Positions 22,031-33,800 of a stretch of 64,000 nucleotides of DNA are shown in pieces. Each line of letters begins with the position of its first letter. Positions within the stretch are counted from its first letter, which is position 1. Made by a program: the position numbers and the translations under genes. Origin of the DNA: Phellopilus nigrolimitatus (taxonomy: Eukaryota; Basidiomycota; Agaricomycetes; Hymenochaetales; Hymenochaetaceae). Below the pieces are notes generated by a model, which was given only the letters and a program-made list of their open reading frames with translations, did not search any database and was not told where the DNA came from. The DNA lies in NCBI GenBank assembly GCA_021029095.1, contig JAJOHG010000022.1, positions 1 through 64,000 of the forward strand, read 5' to 3'.

Positions 22031-24463
22031 TAAGTCCGTCGTCTTTCTCGTATTTCTCGTCCTCGCGCTCATCGTCTTCAAGTTGTACCTTAGCATGTCG
22101 AACATAGACATCTGTACTTAATCGACCAAATACACCCGCTTATTCCCTATTCACGCTTATTGCGACTCGTCGGCTTGCCAAAACCTTCAGGATATGTCTC
22201 TGAAGTTCATGCTGAATGCGGAGCGTGTCAACCGCGCACAGCAGAAACGTGTAGTGTTCTCTACTCCATGCAAATATTCGGTATGTGGTAACTATTGACA
22301 TGATGCGTGTTTATTCATCTTACCGTAACCTCCATCTTTCTGGACGAGGTCGACATATCTGGGATCTCATCAGATCCGCGAAGTGCGCACGATATCTTTT
22401 CTCCCTCTTCATCAGCTCATGTCCGTTTACAGATCTTGCCCTTTCTAAGCTCACGCATTCCATTCAGCTCGTTTACCGGTCACCCTTGCTGCCCGTCTAT
22501 GTTTCCCAGACCACACCAAACCTCGCGCCTTTCGGGACGTGTTTTGGTATGCAACTCGCTCACTCTGCGTGCTACATTTGGCTCTACCGGTTTCTTCTTC
22601 TGTTGCGCGGTAATCAAGTGCGGCGAGGGCATATCGTCTGACAGTGGGATGCGAGCCGGAGTTCCTTGGGCGTGGAAAGCACGTCAAGACGAAATTATGT
22701 ATGTTAGCATTCTTCCTACATATACTTCTTTTCCAAACGTATCTGAGAATTCTGCCCGGTGCTTTACAGTCCAGCCGCCTTCACAGATAATGACGTCGGG
22801 ACCAGAGCGGCGAAGGTAAACGTGAGCTCGATGGGTGGAATTGGAAGAGGCGCTTGTTCGTATGCAGATTGCGCGGGCTCCGTTGTTTGAAGGCGCGAAG
22901 AAGCCGCTTGGGGATTGTAGGTGCTGCGTTAAGTGTTAGCAGAGCTCGTCCGTCGATCCGTTACGGTGAGCGAGCGCTTTCGGTCCAAATTTGCACTGAC
23001 ACTCGTACTTACTGCTTCCTCGTGCTTGTTGCTTCCCAGGTGATGAAACATCCGGCACTCCCAGGCTGTTCGCGGCAACGAAGCGCGCCGCTCTTCTCGC
23101 AGGCCCCGAACCGTATAAACTGCACGCAATTCCTGACACACCCGCCGCGCACTCACGGGCGTAGTATCTCGATTTTACTTGCGCCGGAAGTGCGCGGCGC
23201 TTTCATCTTCCCTGTGTGGAATAGGAATGCAGTATCTCAGCTCAGACGGCGGCATTCTCAAATCGGCATGCTCCCGCAGGCCGCCCTGGCGTGCAGGTGG
23301 AGATAACCCAGGACACGCGCATGATCTAGACAGAGCGGCACATCCGTCAACTGGAATCGGATCCGGGGCGGTGTTGGTGCACTCGAACCGGGTGTTTTCG
23401 GCGGCTTGATTGCGTGTGCTTGGGGTCGGGGTTTCAGGTCTGGCATTGTGGGATTCTGCAGCTTTTGCTGTGGCGGTTATATAACACGGTCCGCTAGCGA
23501 TCATAGACCTGTCGGTGCGCAGCTTCCGGTTCCCGCTGGCCGCCTTGGGATTCGTATACGATCGCGCATGTTTTTTCTTAGCTCTTATTGATGTTACAGA
23601 GAACGGAATCCTCAAGACTAAGATACACATCGTACGAGTACACATTGGAGAAAGTCGTGAGTATTGACTCTGTTTCCAGGCTTCGACGACCAGACCGGAT
23701 CATCCATCTTCTGCGCGCGCACGGCCAAACCAAAGACGCTTCATGCTCCTCTTGCGAACACTATGCGACTGCCCTAGGTGTATACCTTATCGAGCTCTGG
23801 ACGCGTCTGACCATCAGCGCTATCCTCGAACCTGTTTCCAAATCCGCGAATGAAATGTGGTTCGCCTTTACCTTATCTGTACACCAAGGTTGCGAGAACC
23901 CCGCTCTCTGTTAATGGACGTTGTATACGAGATCTTGCCAACAATTATCGAACGCGTCTCAAATGCTTTTAGGTGCGGGTCTCCGAGCAGTTCGTGTCTC
24001 GATGTCCTGTAGTCCTTTCGCATCTCAGTCGACACAAGAATAATAAATTTTAGAAACTCGCTTTGATACGATCTTGAGCTTCGAATAACGATCGAGATGG
24101 CACCTTTGTTCTCCTGCAGTTCCATCTCGCTATCAAGAATGTGGCTCGCGCCATATCTTGGTCGAAGACGCAAATATCTCGATCACCGCGACGCAGTATG
24201 ATCTTCGAGTTGTAGAATCCCTGTTCATCTCTATTTCTGTCTGGTGAGACATCGTCTGAGGCCGCTACCAACGTATCAGCTCCGTTAGCAGCTCGCGGAA
24301 AGTACAGATCAAGCGAACATGCCTCAAAGATCCTATCAAAGTGTTTGTTCTTTTGGCTAGCTCTTTTTGCTTTAAATATCGCTGAGGTCGCGAGACTGTC
24401 TCGACACGTCCCCCGGAGTCGACCTTTCGAAACCTCGTTGAAATCTTCTGCGCCCGTTCCACT
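22031..24463 (+). repeat. Block U: upstream repeat with degenerate exons of unidentified gene B
   Basis: Full-length block U. It contains a stretch corresponding to the gene-B exon described at 60993-61192, here about 22770-22974. The splice borders are kept (CTTTACAG before, ACGGTGAGC after) but there is an internal stop, so this copy is decayed. Further relatives lie at 28220-30460, 45860-48480, 52970-55430 and 60200-61450. The last 500 bp are the type I promoter flank of copy 4. Confidence 0.5.
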
Positions 24464-26101
24464 ATGCATTCCATACGCTCTGACGTCGAGCCTGTTGATC
24501 CAAGCCTTGTGCCTCTTCTCATCTCAGACACCTCTATCTCACTCTATACTGAAGTGGCAATTCTAACTCTCTTGGTCTACAATACCGGTAAGCTTCGCAT
24601 CTTAGCTTGAGATAGCGACTATTCGATGTTTAAATGATATATTAACTTTCAGTTACCACTATGGACAAGGAGGTAAATAGAACCTGGCAATATTGTCTTC
24701 ATGTCGAAATTAATCATTGCATCACTCAGATCAAATACTTTTGGGTTCGTCGTTTCTTCGATATTAGCACTAGGCATATGCTTACTTGCCGTGTGGAACG
24801 AAGAACTCTCCTCGCAGCTTTGTTAGCTTGATTTACTTTGCAGTAAATAATATTTTACACTTTTTCTTGGAAACTAGCTCTAACATGTTGCAGAATCGCT
24901 ACATTGGAATTTTGGGAGCCATGTCTAGCATAGTGCGTAAGTGAAAACTTCACTGGCTGTTGTAATAGAAACAATTCAGTCCGTTGACACTTCTTTTGTA
25001 GTTGAGACTCTTCAAGCAAATGAGACACTGCAAGCAGATTCTGATCACTGTACTATAACTTATTGTGGCTGACCCTAAATTTTATTGATAGGTGTAAGCA
25101 CCCAGATACTGCATTCCAGTCTCTACTGATAGTATTAGAAGGCCTCAGCTTTTTCTGGATTCAGACTTTGGCCAGTGAGTTTCTCAATTTTGCACTGAGC
25201 AGCAACTTGCTCATTGCAGGGAAGACTTGATGACTGTCCTTTTGATTGACTGTAGTGTCTCCCTACTTATAATATTCAATGTATTCATCCCACACCAATT
25301 GTCTGACAGATATTCTCCTGATAAGGGTCCTTGCACTGTACCACCAGGGTGAGCATTTCCAATACTGCCAATCACTTCTAATGTATAATGTATAATAAAC
25401 AACAGATAAGAGGCTAGCTGCATGTCTGAGGACTCTATTTGGACTGGAGGCAGCATTTCTGCTGGGTATCCTCATATATAGTATCATATATGAAGAGAGT
25501 AAGCATATTTGTTTGTCCTACAGTGGCATTCTCTGATCATGAATTCCAGTTGCTGTAGGGGAGCTTGCAGAAGGCATAACACTTTGTGGAGAGAATAGAA
25601 CTACTCCAAAAGTGTGGGGTGCTTTATCTTGGTTAGTACTGGTGTTCTTGGGAAAGCAGTTGGATTGACTTGGATGTTGGGACAGGGCTACTCCAGTGCT
25701 GTATGGAATTATCCTGATGGTTCTAGCACTTTATAAAGCTGCAGAACACTGGAGGGAGATGGGTGGCTTCAACCAGTTCACCCTTGTCAAGGTGCTGATC
25801 CAAGATCAGGCCATTTATTTTATTATGTTTGTTTTCCTTATGCATGGCTAGTGGTTGAGAAGCTAACTACTCTGACAGGGTCATATTTTGCAGTGTTATG
25901 GAGATAGTTTCAGACCAGTTGAACATCCGAAATGTTCTTCTGGCTGATCTCCTAGCTATTCTGGGAAGCCCCAGCCTTCTCTGTATTGTTGGGAGTCACC
26001 TGCTGGTCCATCTGAAGGAAGCTGGAGAGAGGGGTGCCAATGGTGGGACCAGCTACAGGGTGAAGAGTCTGAAGACCATGAGCAACATCAAGTTTTCCTG
26101 A
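24464..26101 (+). CDS. DUF6533-family membrane protein, array copy 4 (reference model, 13 exons)
   Basis: Best-resolved member. Exons: 24464-24587, 24653-24672, 24730-24744, 24804-24842, 24894-24936, 25002-25029, 25092-25174, 25225-25251, 25310-25348, 25406-25498, 25550-25631, 25686-25826, 25894-26101. They sum to 942 nt, all phases join, and the product is 313 residues. DUF6533 hallmarks are VYNT..TMDKEIKYFW near residues 38-53, SFVSLIYFANRYIG after it, a conserved Cys in CKHPDTAF, ILLIRVLALYHQ in mid-protein, and a C-terminal HLLVHLKEAGERGANGG. About seven membrane segments are visible. Intron 6 (25030-25091) starts with GC, the others with GT. The role of the family is unknown; a membrane receptor-like protein is a guess from topology only. 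Confidence 0.85.
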
Positions 26102-28220
26102 GTTTGTGAAGGGAATGTCAAGGTGTTTTCATTGTTCTATTTCTTTTGATAACTTTGCTGACTAATACAATAACAGTCATACAGAAGATGACGGTCAAAC
26201 ACACATCCACTCCTAGTCTATTTGTTATTTTTCGCTTTTGGTTTCTCATTCTGCCCTTATTTAACTGCCATTCCAATGTGAAGAGTCTTCGCTGTGGCGG
26301 AGAAATACCAGTTTATTTATACATACGAGCTCAGTGCGATCGTCCCCCTCTAGAAATGTATATGTCAGAACGTAACAGATAGATGCGGTTACCCCAATAC
26401 ATCAACGGTGCGCATGTATTACTCACTCGGCTTGCCACAGTGCACCGGAAGAGAATGTCAATGGCCCGTGCTGGCTTACTAACACGACCGACACATCCCG
26501 TTGGCGCCAATGATGGCGCGAAACACACGGAGAGGAGAGGAGGCGGAGTGAAAGCGAAGCAATTCGCATGTACGCCTTGAGGCTCGATACTCGTAGCCGG
26601 AACTAAGGAATTTTCATTTTCGAGTCTGCGCCCTGTATGCGATGCCCCTGTTCGAGTGGCACGAACAATAGCGACCACTTCGCATGTCTTGTGCAGCGCC
26701 GTCGTGCAAATGTAATTTCAGATCAGACCTGCGCAGCTGCGCCGGCATGGTTCCCTTCTTGCGCTGACGCCGACTGTGTGCCCTCCGATGCTAGACGCAC
26801 TGCGACTCGTGTTCCCCAAGTATTCCAGTCCCGGCTCCGCGGCTTGTATTTCGGAGACTCCTGTTCTGTGGGCTGTAATTAATCCCGTTTTAATTTCTGT
26901 TCGTGCTATCAACCGCCGCGCGGAATAAATGTTCTGCTTGAAAGGCTCACCGCCTCCACGCTCTGCGCGCCCGCAGCGCGTCTATCCTCGACACCCAGCG
27001 CCGGCGCGCGCTCGTTCCCAGCGTCTCATCCTTTGGCGGCGGCATCGCGCGCTCTTCGTGAAAAAAATGCTTGCACCGGCGCAGACGGCGTCGCGGAGCC
27101 GGGGCCCCCGTCCGCCGCTGGCACACCGCGCGCGCCGCCCGGGGGCAACGCACTCCTTGGGGACGTAGTGGGGACGGGACCGGGACTGGGACCGGAACGG
27201 TGAACATGGTGTGGGGAATGGGGCGGCTGTTGCTGCTGTGGGCGAACTCGCGGGGATGAGCCGCTCGGTGCGATAGTGCGGGACCCCGGGGACGCGCTCG
27301 CTGATGGGATGGGGTGTGCGGGGCTAGCGAGCGGGGCGCGCGCCGCAGCAGTATGAGGGCGCGTTGGGTGTGCCTGAGGCGGCGGGTTTGGCGGTGGATG
27401 TTTGGGCTGCTGCAAGACAGAGAAAGGGATGCCATCAGGATACGAAAGTGAAACTTTGCAAGATAGACGCGGGAATTTGGCGGAAGACAAGCAGGATGCG
27501 CACCCAAATATTCTACGATGTCGCTCGGCTCGCGCGCGCCCGGCTGGGTTGAGTTAGACCGGTGATGACGTCCTCGCTTGGACGATGACGACGTCCAGTC
27601 CCAGCAGGCCTAACTCGCTCATCGATCGAGCATGCCGCTTGTTGGGAAAGCCGTGCGGAGAAGCTCCAGGCTGGGACCCTATCGAGCTTGACGTCGTGCA
27701 CGGCGCGCGGGTAACCCTGCTGGTCTGCAACAAGAGAAAGGAAGGGATGCCGTCAGTATACGAAGATGAGACAGACGGCGAGCACAGAACGCACCAAAAG
27801 AAAGTTTCTGCGACGCCGTTCAGCGCGCGCTCGCCAGGTGGTTCCACGTCGTCTTGGCGGCTCTGCACACGACGGAGTCTGTCTGGGCGTGCCGGGCGGC
27901 CGAATTGGAAGCGAGCTGCGCGTCGACGGGTGGGTCGATGTTGACGGAGGTCATAACGCTGGGGGCGGGATGACTTCAAAGATCGGTCAGCAAGAGTATC
28001 GGCCGTTCCATCCATGGACACGGTCTCGGTCAGCAACATCTCCGGCAAATGTCTCTTTTGCCGGCCGGGTTCCGTAAGCGAGCAATAACCGGACCTATAC
28101 TCGCTGCACCAGCCGACAACCTCGTCATTCCTTCGCTATCACCATTGACCGACACCGGACAGAGGTTCTGAAGACGCGGAGACTCGAAGCGAGGCTTGGG
28201 CTGGAAGACTAGCATCCGTG
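26102..28220. repeat. Spacer between copies 4 and 5, first part (blocks P, Q, S, T)
   Basis: Block P runs to about 26945, followed by Q (26950-27560), S (27560-27720) and T (27720-27950). The Q block is shorter than elsewhere. Open frames here, such as 26947-27507 on the minus strand, are GC-driven shadows. No gene supported. Confidence 0.45.
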
Positions 28221-30462
28221 AGTCCGTCATCTTTCGCGTGTTTCTCGATCTCGCGCTCATCGTCTTCAAGTTGTTCCTTAGCACGTCTACATAGATACCT
28301 GTACTTAATCGACCAAACACACCCGCTTATCGCCTATGCATGATGCTTATGCATGCTTGTTGCGACGCATTCGCTTGTCAAAATCCCCCATAATATGTTT
28401 TCCAAGTCCATGACCAGCGCGGAGTGCATCAGCAACCTGACATAGGTATGCTGTATAATGGTTCTCGGTCGTGGACCGTTCTCTGCATACAAATCTTGGA
28501 CGCGTAGTGACTATTGGCACGGTACTAGTTTCTTCTCTTGCCGTAATATCAATCATCGTGGGCGAAGTTGGCATATCCAGGAGATCCCTTCTCTTTTCTT
28601 CTGTCTCGTGTCCCTTTGCAGCTCTCGCCTCTTGCTGAGCTCGCTTACCACTGTCCCGCCCTCAGACGACGTATAAACCCGCGCCTTTCAGGACACGTTT
28701 CAAGATACAACCCACTCGCTTTACGTGCTACATTCGGTCTACCTGTCTCTGCTGCTACGAGGTGGTCAATTGCATCGAGAGCGTCTCGTCTCACAGCCGA
28801 ACGCGAGCCTGAGTTGCTTGGGCGTGGAAAGCATATCGGTGCGAAACTAGGCATGTTAGCATTCTCCTCACATACTCTTCTTTTACATTCATATCTGAGT
28901 GTCCCACTCCGCATTCTACAGTCCAACCGCAGTCGCATACTACGTCGTTCCCATCAAAGCAGCGAAGGCGGGCGAGAGCTCAACGGGACGAAAGCGAAGA
29001 GGCGCTTTGTTCATACCCGTGCCACTATTTGAAGATACGAAGAAGCCGCTGTGTTTTGGGGGTTGTAGGGGTGCCGCGTTGTGCATCAACACGGTCGCCC
29101 GTCAAGTATGTGTAGTGAACAATCATTATTTTGATTCAGATCCTCGCTAACAGACGCGCTTATTCAAATTGCCTCACCAGCCTTGCGCGCCGTTGCCAGG
29201 CGCAAAAATGTTCCACTACTGACATACCGCGTGGGCTCCTGCTCCACTCGCAAGTCCCGAGTTACAGACAACACGCAGCCCCGTACAGACCTACCGTGCA
29301 CAACTCGCAGCAAGACGCGGAGGTAGCCCGGGACGCGCGCGTGGCGCGTGGTCTAGACAGGGCGGCTCGTCGGTCGGATAGGATCGGATTTGGAGCGGCG
29401 TTTGTGCACTCGGCCCAGGTCCTTTTCGCGGCTTGGCAGCGTATGCTCGAAATCGGCCTTCTGGTTTAGAGGTCTGATGCATTGGAGAGTTCCGCGGCTG
29501 CGGCTTCTATGGCACGGTTCGCTTGCGTTGCATGGACCAATCGATGCGTGAGCTTGGTTGGTCGCCTTGGTGTGTCGCGTACGAACGGGTACGGTTTGTT
29601 GTTGATTTATGTGACTTATTTTATTTCACAGAGTGTGGGATCCGCAATCCTAAGCTACATATTACACAAGTACGCATTGGAGAAACCCGTCGGTATCGGC
29701 GCTGTCTCCAGGTCCTAACAACCAGATTGACCAGATCGTTTTTGAGCGTGCCGAGCCAAAGACAACGCTTGTTCCTCTTGCGAGCACTGGCACGTCGCTT
29801 TTAGTTACGGGCGCATCTAGTGTTTTTTATACATTTACACGTGCTAATGATGGACATCGTACAGCAGCATGGCGCGTGCGCCCTTCGTTCTACGGGTGAG
29901 AAAACGTTCTGTGTGTACAAGCGAACCTGCGATGCAGTTTGCAAGCGAAACCATCGATGGGTTCGATGCAGCGAGCAACGGGCGGCTCGACTGCCCCAAG
30001 CATATTCCTTACTGGGTTATTTGATCGGTGCTATCCACATACTTATTTTGAGATCCACGAATTAAAATGCCATTTGGCTTCAATTTTCCTATATGTCAAG
30101 GGCGCGGAACTCCGCTCTATTCTTAAAAGCTGTATACACATCCTTGGCGACGACTACCGAACGCGACTCAAATAGTAAGTATCTCGATCGCCGCGGCGAA
30201 GTATGATCTTCGAGCTTTATGACCCTGTTCGTCTCTATTTCTGTCTGATGATATCGTCTGAGGCCTCTACCAGCGGATCAACTCCGTTAGCAGCTCACGC
30301 GAAATATTGATCAACAAAAATGCCTCGAAGATCCTATCAGAGCGTTTGTTCGTTTGCCTGGCTCTCTTTGCTTTAAAAATGTCACTGAGGTCGCGAGACT
30401 GTCTCGACACATTCCCGATCGGCCTTTAGAAACTTGTTTAAACCCATTTCCACGCATTCACT
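28221..30462 (+). repeat. Block U before copy 5, with degenerate gene-B exons
   Basis: The gene-B exon is recognisable at about 28922-29115 (VVPIKAAKAGESS). Its donor is changed from GGTGAGC to AGTGAAC, and the second half is out of frame. Near 29320-29470 an open frame reads AEVARDARVARGLDRAARR and further to LEIGLLV. Relative to other block-U copies, about 230 bp seem to be missing at about 30175, where CTCAAATAG joins directly to TAAGTATCTCG. Confidence 0.45.
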
Positions 30463-30590
30463 ATGCATTCTATACGCTCTGACGTCGAGCTTGTCGATCC
30501 AAGCCTTGTGCCTCTTCTCATCTCAGAGATAGACATCGGACTCTACGCTGAAGTGGCAATTCTAACTCTCTTGGTCTACAATACCGGTAA
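30463..30590 (+). pseudogene. DUF6533-family gene, array copy 5 (only exon 1 left)
   Basis: Exon 1 (30463-30586) is intact and reads LLISEIDIGLYAEVAILTLL before the donor. After four bases of intron 1 (GTAA) the sequence switches to the inverted end of a transposon. Exons 2-13 and the downstream P and Q blocks are absent. Beyond the transposon the sequence resumes in block R, which in other units lies more than 4 kb past the gene. The copy is therefore a 5' remnant. Confidence 0.85.
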
Positions 30591-32464
30591 CATCAGGAAA
30601 AACCTACCCTGTCAGATTTGCTCAGATAGCGTCAATTTGCTTCAATTCAGTACAGATTTTTGAAAGAATTGACGGATCTGAAAAAAGCCAGAACTGTCAA
30701 CTAAGCTTCTGGGGCTCATCTGAATTGAAGGAATTGAAGGATCTGAATACTTTTGAGGCTAGCATTCTGAGCAGTTCTGAAGGGATTTGAATTCGTTTGA
30801 TGCGTCTCGGGGGGCACATATTATAGTAAAGCACGTAGAATTAAGAAAAGAACGGTATAATACAAGAGCAACTAAATCTAAAGATACAGTAAGACTACAT
30901 AAGAGAGATGTGAAGAAACACGAGGATGCCAGAGAGGGGTTGCTTGAGCACGGGCGAGGTAGGGTGCAGCGGGCTGATGGCTTGGCTCGCCCGGGCCTGA
31001 CGTCCTCGCTAAGGCTCATATCCGCGACGTGTGGAGTCTGAAGCGGGTGTATGCTCAACACGCGTGAATGAACAGAGTCAGAGGGGGAAAAGGACGCACT
31101 TGAAGATGTACCGCTTTGTCTTCACGTCGGGCAGAGGAAACTCGATCTTCCGGTCTATACGGCCGGGACGGATGAGCGCGGGGTCGAGCGACTCGATCCG
31201 GTTCATGGCTATGATGACTTCGCGTCGCCATGCGTATCGATTCCGTCCAGGTGATTCAGCAGCTCGAGCACGGCATGCTGGATTTCACGCCCGCCACCAG
31301 AAGTCGTTCCATAGCTGCACAAACTGCTTCAGCATATAAATGCACGCGTGCAGATAACTACGCTATTTCCTCACCATTTTGTGCCGACAGTGTCAATCTC
31401 GTCGATGAACACGATGCTCGGTGCGTGCTTCTCGGCCAAGCGGAACAACTCGCGCACTTCGGCCCGTCGCCGAGGTACTTTTGGATCAGTTCGGAACTGA
31501 CGACACGCAGGAACGTTGCAGACGTCTGGTTCGCGACAGCCTCCGCGAGAAACATCTTGCCCATCCCCGGCATGCCATATAAGATGGCGTCCTTGGGCGG
31601 CCGGATGCTCATCTCTTCGTGCAGCTCCGGGTGTGTGAGCGGGAGCTCGACCGCTTCCTACAAAAAGGGCGTGAGCAGCGTTCTGCGGCGCACACACGGA
31701 ATATGTACGGCGCACCTTATCTCCTGGATCTGCTGGTCGAGGTGCCGACGTCCGCGTAGCTCTCCGTCGGTGCCTTGTCGAGTTTCATCACGCTGACCAT
31801 GGGGTCCGTGTCGTCCTGCAGCACGCCGACGATCGCCTGCGTCCTGTGTGGAGCAGGACGGAACAGCCGGGCTCGAGGCGGTCCTTGTCGACGAAGCTCA
31901 TGATCGAGACGTAGAACTCGGGGCCGGACGACGTCGAGATGATCGCGTGGTCGTCGTCGATAATCGCCAGTAGTGATGTCAAGAGAGAAAGAGACACGAA
32001 GTAATTTTTCATGCTTAGACGTGGCAAGTTTGAATTGATGTAGGGCCGGCTCAATGTCGTTTAGGGCCGGCCAGAAAGGACTTGAAGTCGCAACATGATT
32101 GATGCTACAGCGAGTAGCGATAATAGAATAATAATTTTAAAAAAAGTAAAAGGTATTATATTGTAATGGTTATGATTTGTACGTTTGGTTTACCTAGGTA
32201 CCATGAAAGTTCGATTCCACGTCGTGTAATTGTTTTTCATAAATAAAATTGTTCTCATAACAATACCGTAGCGAGAATAAAAGAAACTGAAGAATCTGAC
32301 AGATTTGAAGGATTTGAAAGATTTGAAGAACTGGCGGGGTACCAGCTTCAAATCCTTCAAAACCGTTCAGACAGTGAAATTCAGAGGTTCTGAGCCAAAT
32401 TGAAGAAATTGAAGCATATCTGACTATATTTGACAGGATTTGACAGGGGAGGCTTTTCCTGATG
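30591..32464. mobile_element. TIR transposon carrying an RPT2 fragment (element 1)
   Basis: A 1874-bp element with ends CATCAGGAAAAACCT..CCCTGTCA on the left and the matching complement on the right. Inside the ends are subterminal repeats built on GATTTGAAGG/TTGAAGAATC-like words (30660-30790 and 32290-32440). No transposase is visible. The first 14 bases of the end are shared with the larger element at 36254-42681, so both belong to one family. There is no target duplication (flanks GTAA and ACGG), and the flanks come from different parts of the array unit. It carries an antisense host gene fragment. Confidence 0.8.
31101..31970 (-). pseudogene. RPT2: Captured fragment of proteasome ATPase RPT2
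   Basis: On the minus strand a 26S proteasome regulatory-particle AAA ATPase can be read in order: [62 protein letters not shown] (Walker A, with Met in place of the usual Ala and Thr), [21 protein letters not shown] (Walker B), [31 protein letters not shown] and [11 protein letters not shown]. The wording fits Rpt2 (regulatory subunit 4) rather than the other Rpt subunits. Introns are retained. There are several frameshifts (after HLLH-region, after GDGPK, before NRIES), and both ends of the gene are missing. It is non-functional as a protease subunit. Confidence 0.85.
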
Positions 32465-33800
32465 ACGGCGCAGCTTCTGTCGGACAGGTTGTCGCGACGC
32501 CGCACGATCTTAGCATGTTCTCCTGCAATAAGTAGAAACGTATAGCTTTCATCAGCAGCGGTGTCTCGAACTTGAAGAGCGAAAAGGGGCGCGCGCTAGC
32601 TCATTTCTCGACGGGGAGAATAACGGAAGCGAGCAGAGAGCGACGCCGCTCGGCCCCGGCTAGCTTGAGTTACCAGCTGAAAGACCGGTGCTGACGTCAT
32701 CGTTTGGACGACGACACGTCCGAGCTTGTCCTGCGAGACACACACAGCTCGTCAAACTCTCATCGATCGACCTTGCCGCCTGATGAGAGGTCATGTGGAG
32801 AAGCTCGAGGCTGGGACCAATCATGCTTGACGTCGTGCACGGCGCGCGGGAGGTGGAGACGCAGCAAATGCCCCGTGCGCGTAGAGGACGTGAACGACGA
32901 CGCGGTCAGGGCCGAGAAGACTCGGAGGACAAGGCCTAACCGCTCAACTTGGGATTTTAGGTGTCGCCCGTGAGCAGCGGAAAAAGCAACGGGAGGAGGT
33001 TGCTCTCACTGTACGTCCTTCACTTTCTGGTGAGAACTCCTGTCAGCGGGTATGCATTAACTTCCCACATAGAGACGCCCTCGTCTATTTCTGATCTTGT
33101 GTGCGTTTCTCTGGGCTCTGACGGGATAAGCAAGGCGGTGCGCCCGGCGCCCCGGCGTCTGGGAGTTTGGGCGACATTCGGCTGAGAGCTCCGTCAGCTG
33201 AGCTTCGTAGACGCTAGCACAAGTACAGACGGCATTGGGGAGCCAGGGCCCCCTTCCGCCGCGGGCACAGTGCGTTTTCCATGCTCACCGTAGGGCGTAG
33301 CGTTGTTGATGCGGGTGACGGGTGGAATGGCGCGCTGGTGCCGGGGAGCGGGGGGCGGGGAGTGGGGTTGCGGCGGCTGTTGCTGTTACAGTTGCTACTG
33401 CAGCTGCAGGCGCGCTCGCGTCCTCCGTGTCCGAACAGCCGGGGGTGGTGAGTACGGTGCGCTCGGAGCTGGGGAATGCCGAACGGTCGAGATGGAATCA
33501 AGCTGCGCGTCGGCGGCGTTTGCATCTGTCACGCCTGCAGCTGTTGAGCCGCAACACCGAACAAGGGCGAGACGGGGAAAGGAAATGCACACAACTCATG
33601 CAGACAACGCCGAGCGCGCACCCGCGACGCGCTCGGCAGGTACGCGCGCGGCGTGTCGAAGTCTGCTGTATCGGCGGCGCCGAGCATGTCCGGTTTGGCA
33701 GGCGCGGTGGAGACGAGGTGGTGAAAGTCGGCGAGGGAGGCGTCGGGCAGGTCGATGTTGATGGAGGTCTTCACGGACGCCGACAGCTGGGGGCGGGATG
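32465..33800. repeat. Remnant of block R, then S and S2
   Basis: Directly beyond element 1 the sequence matches the middle of block R (CAGCTTCTGTCGGACAGGTTG), then S (32690-33200) and S2 (33200-33800). The order and sequence agree with 14933-15850, so this is the second type II spacer. No gene supported. Confidence 0.5.
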
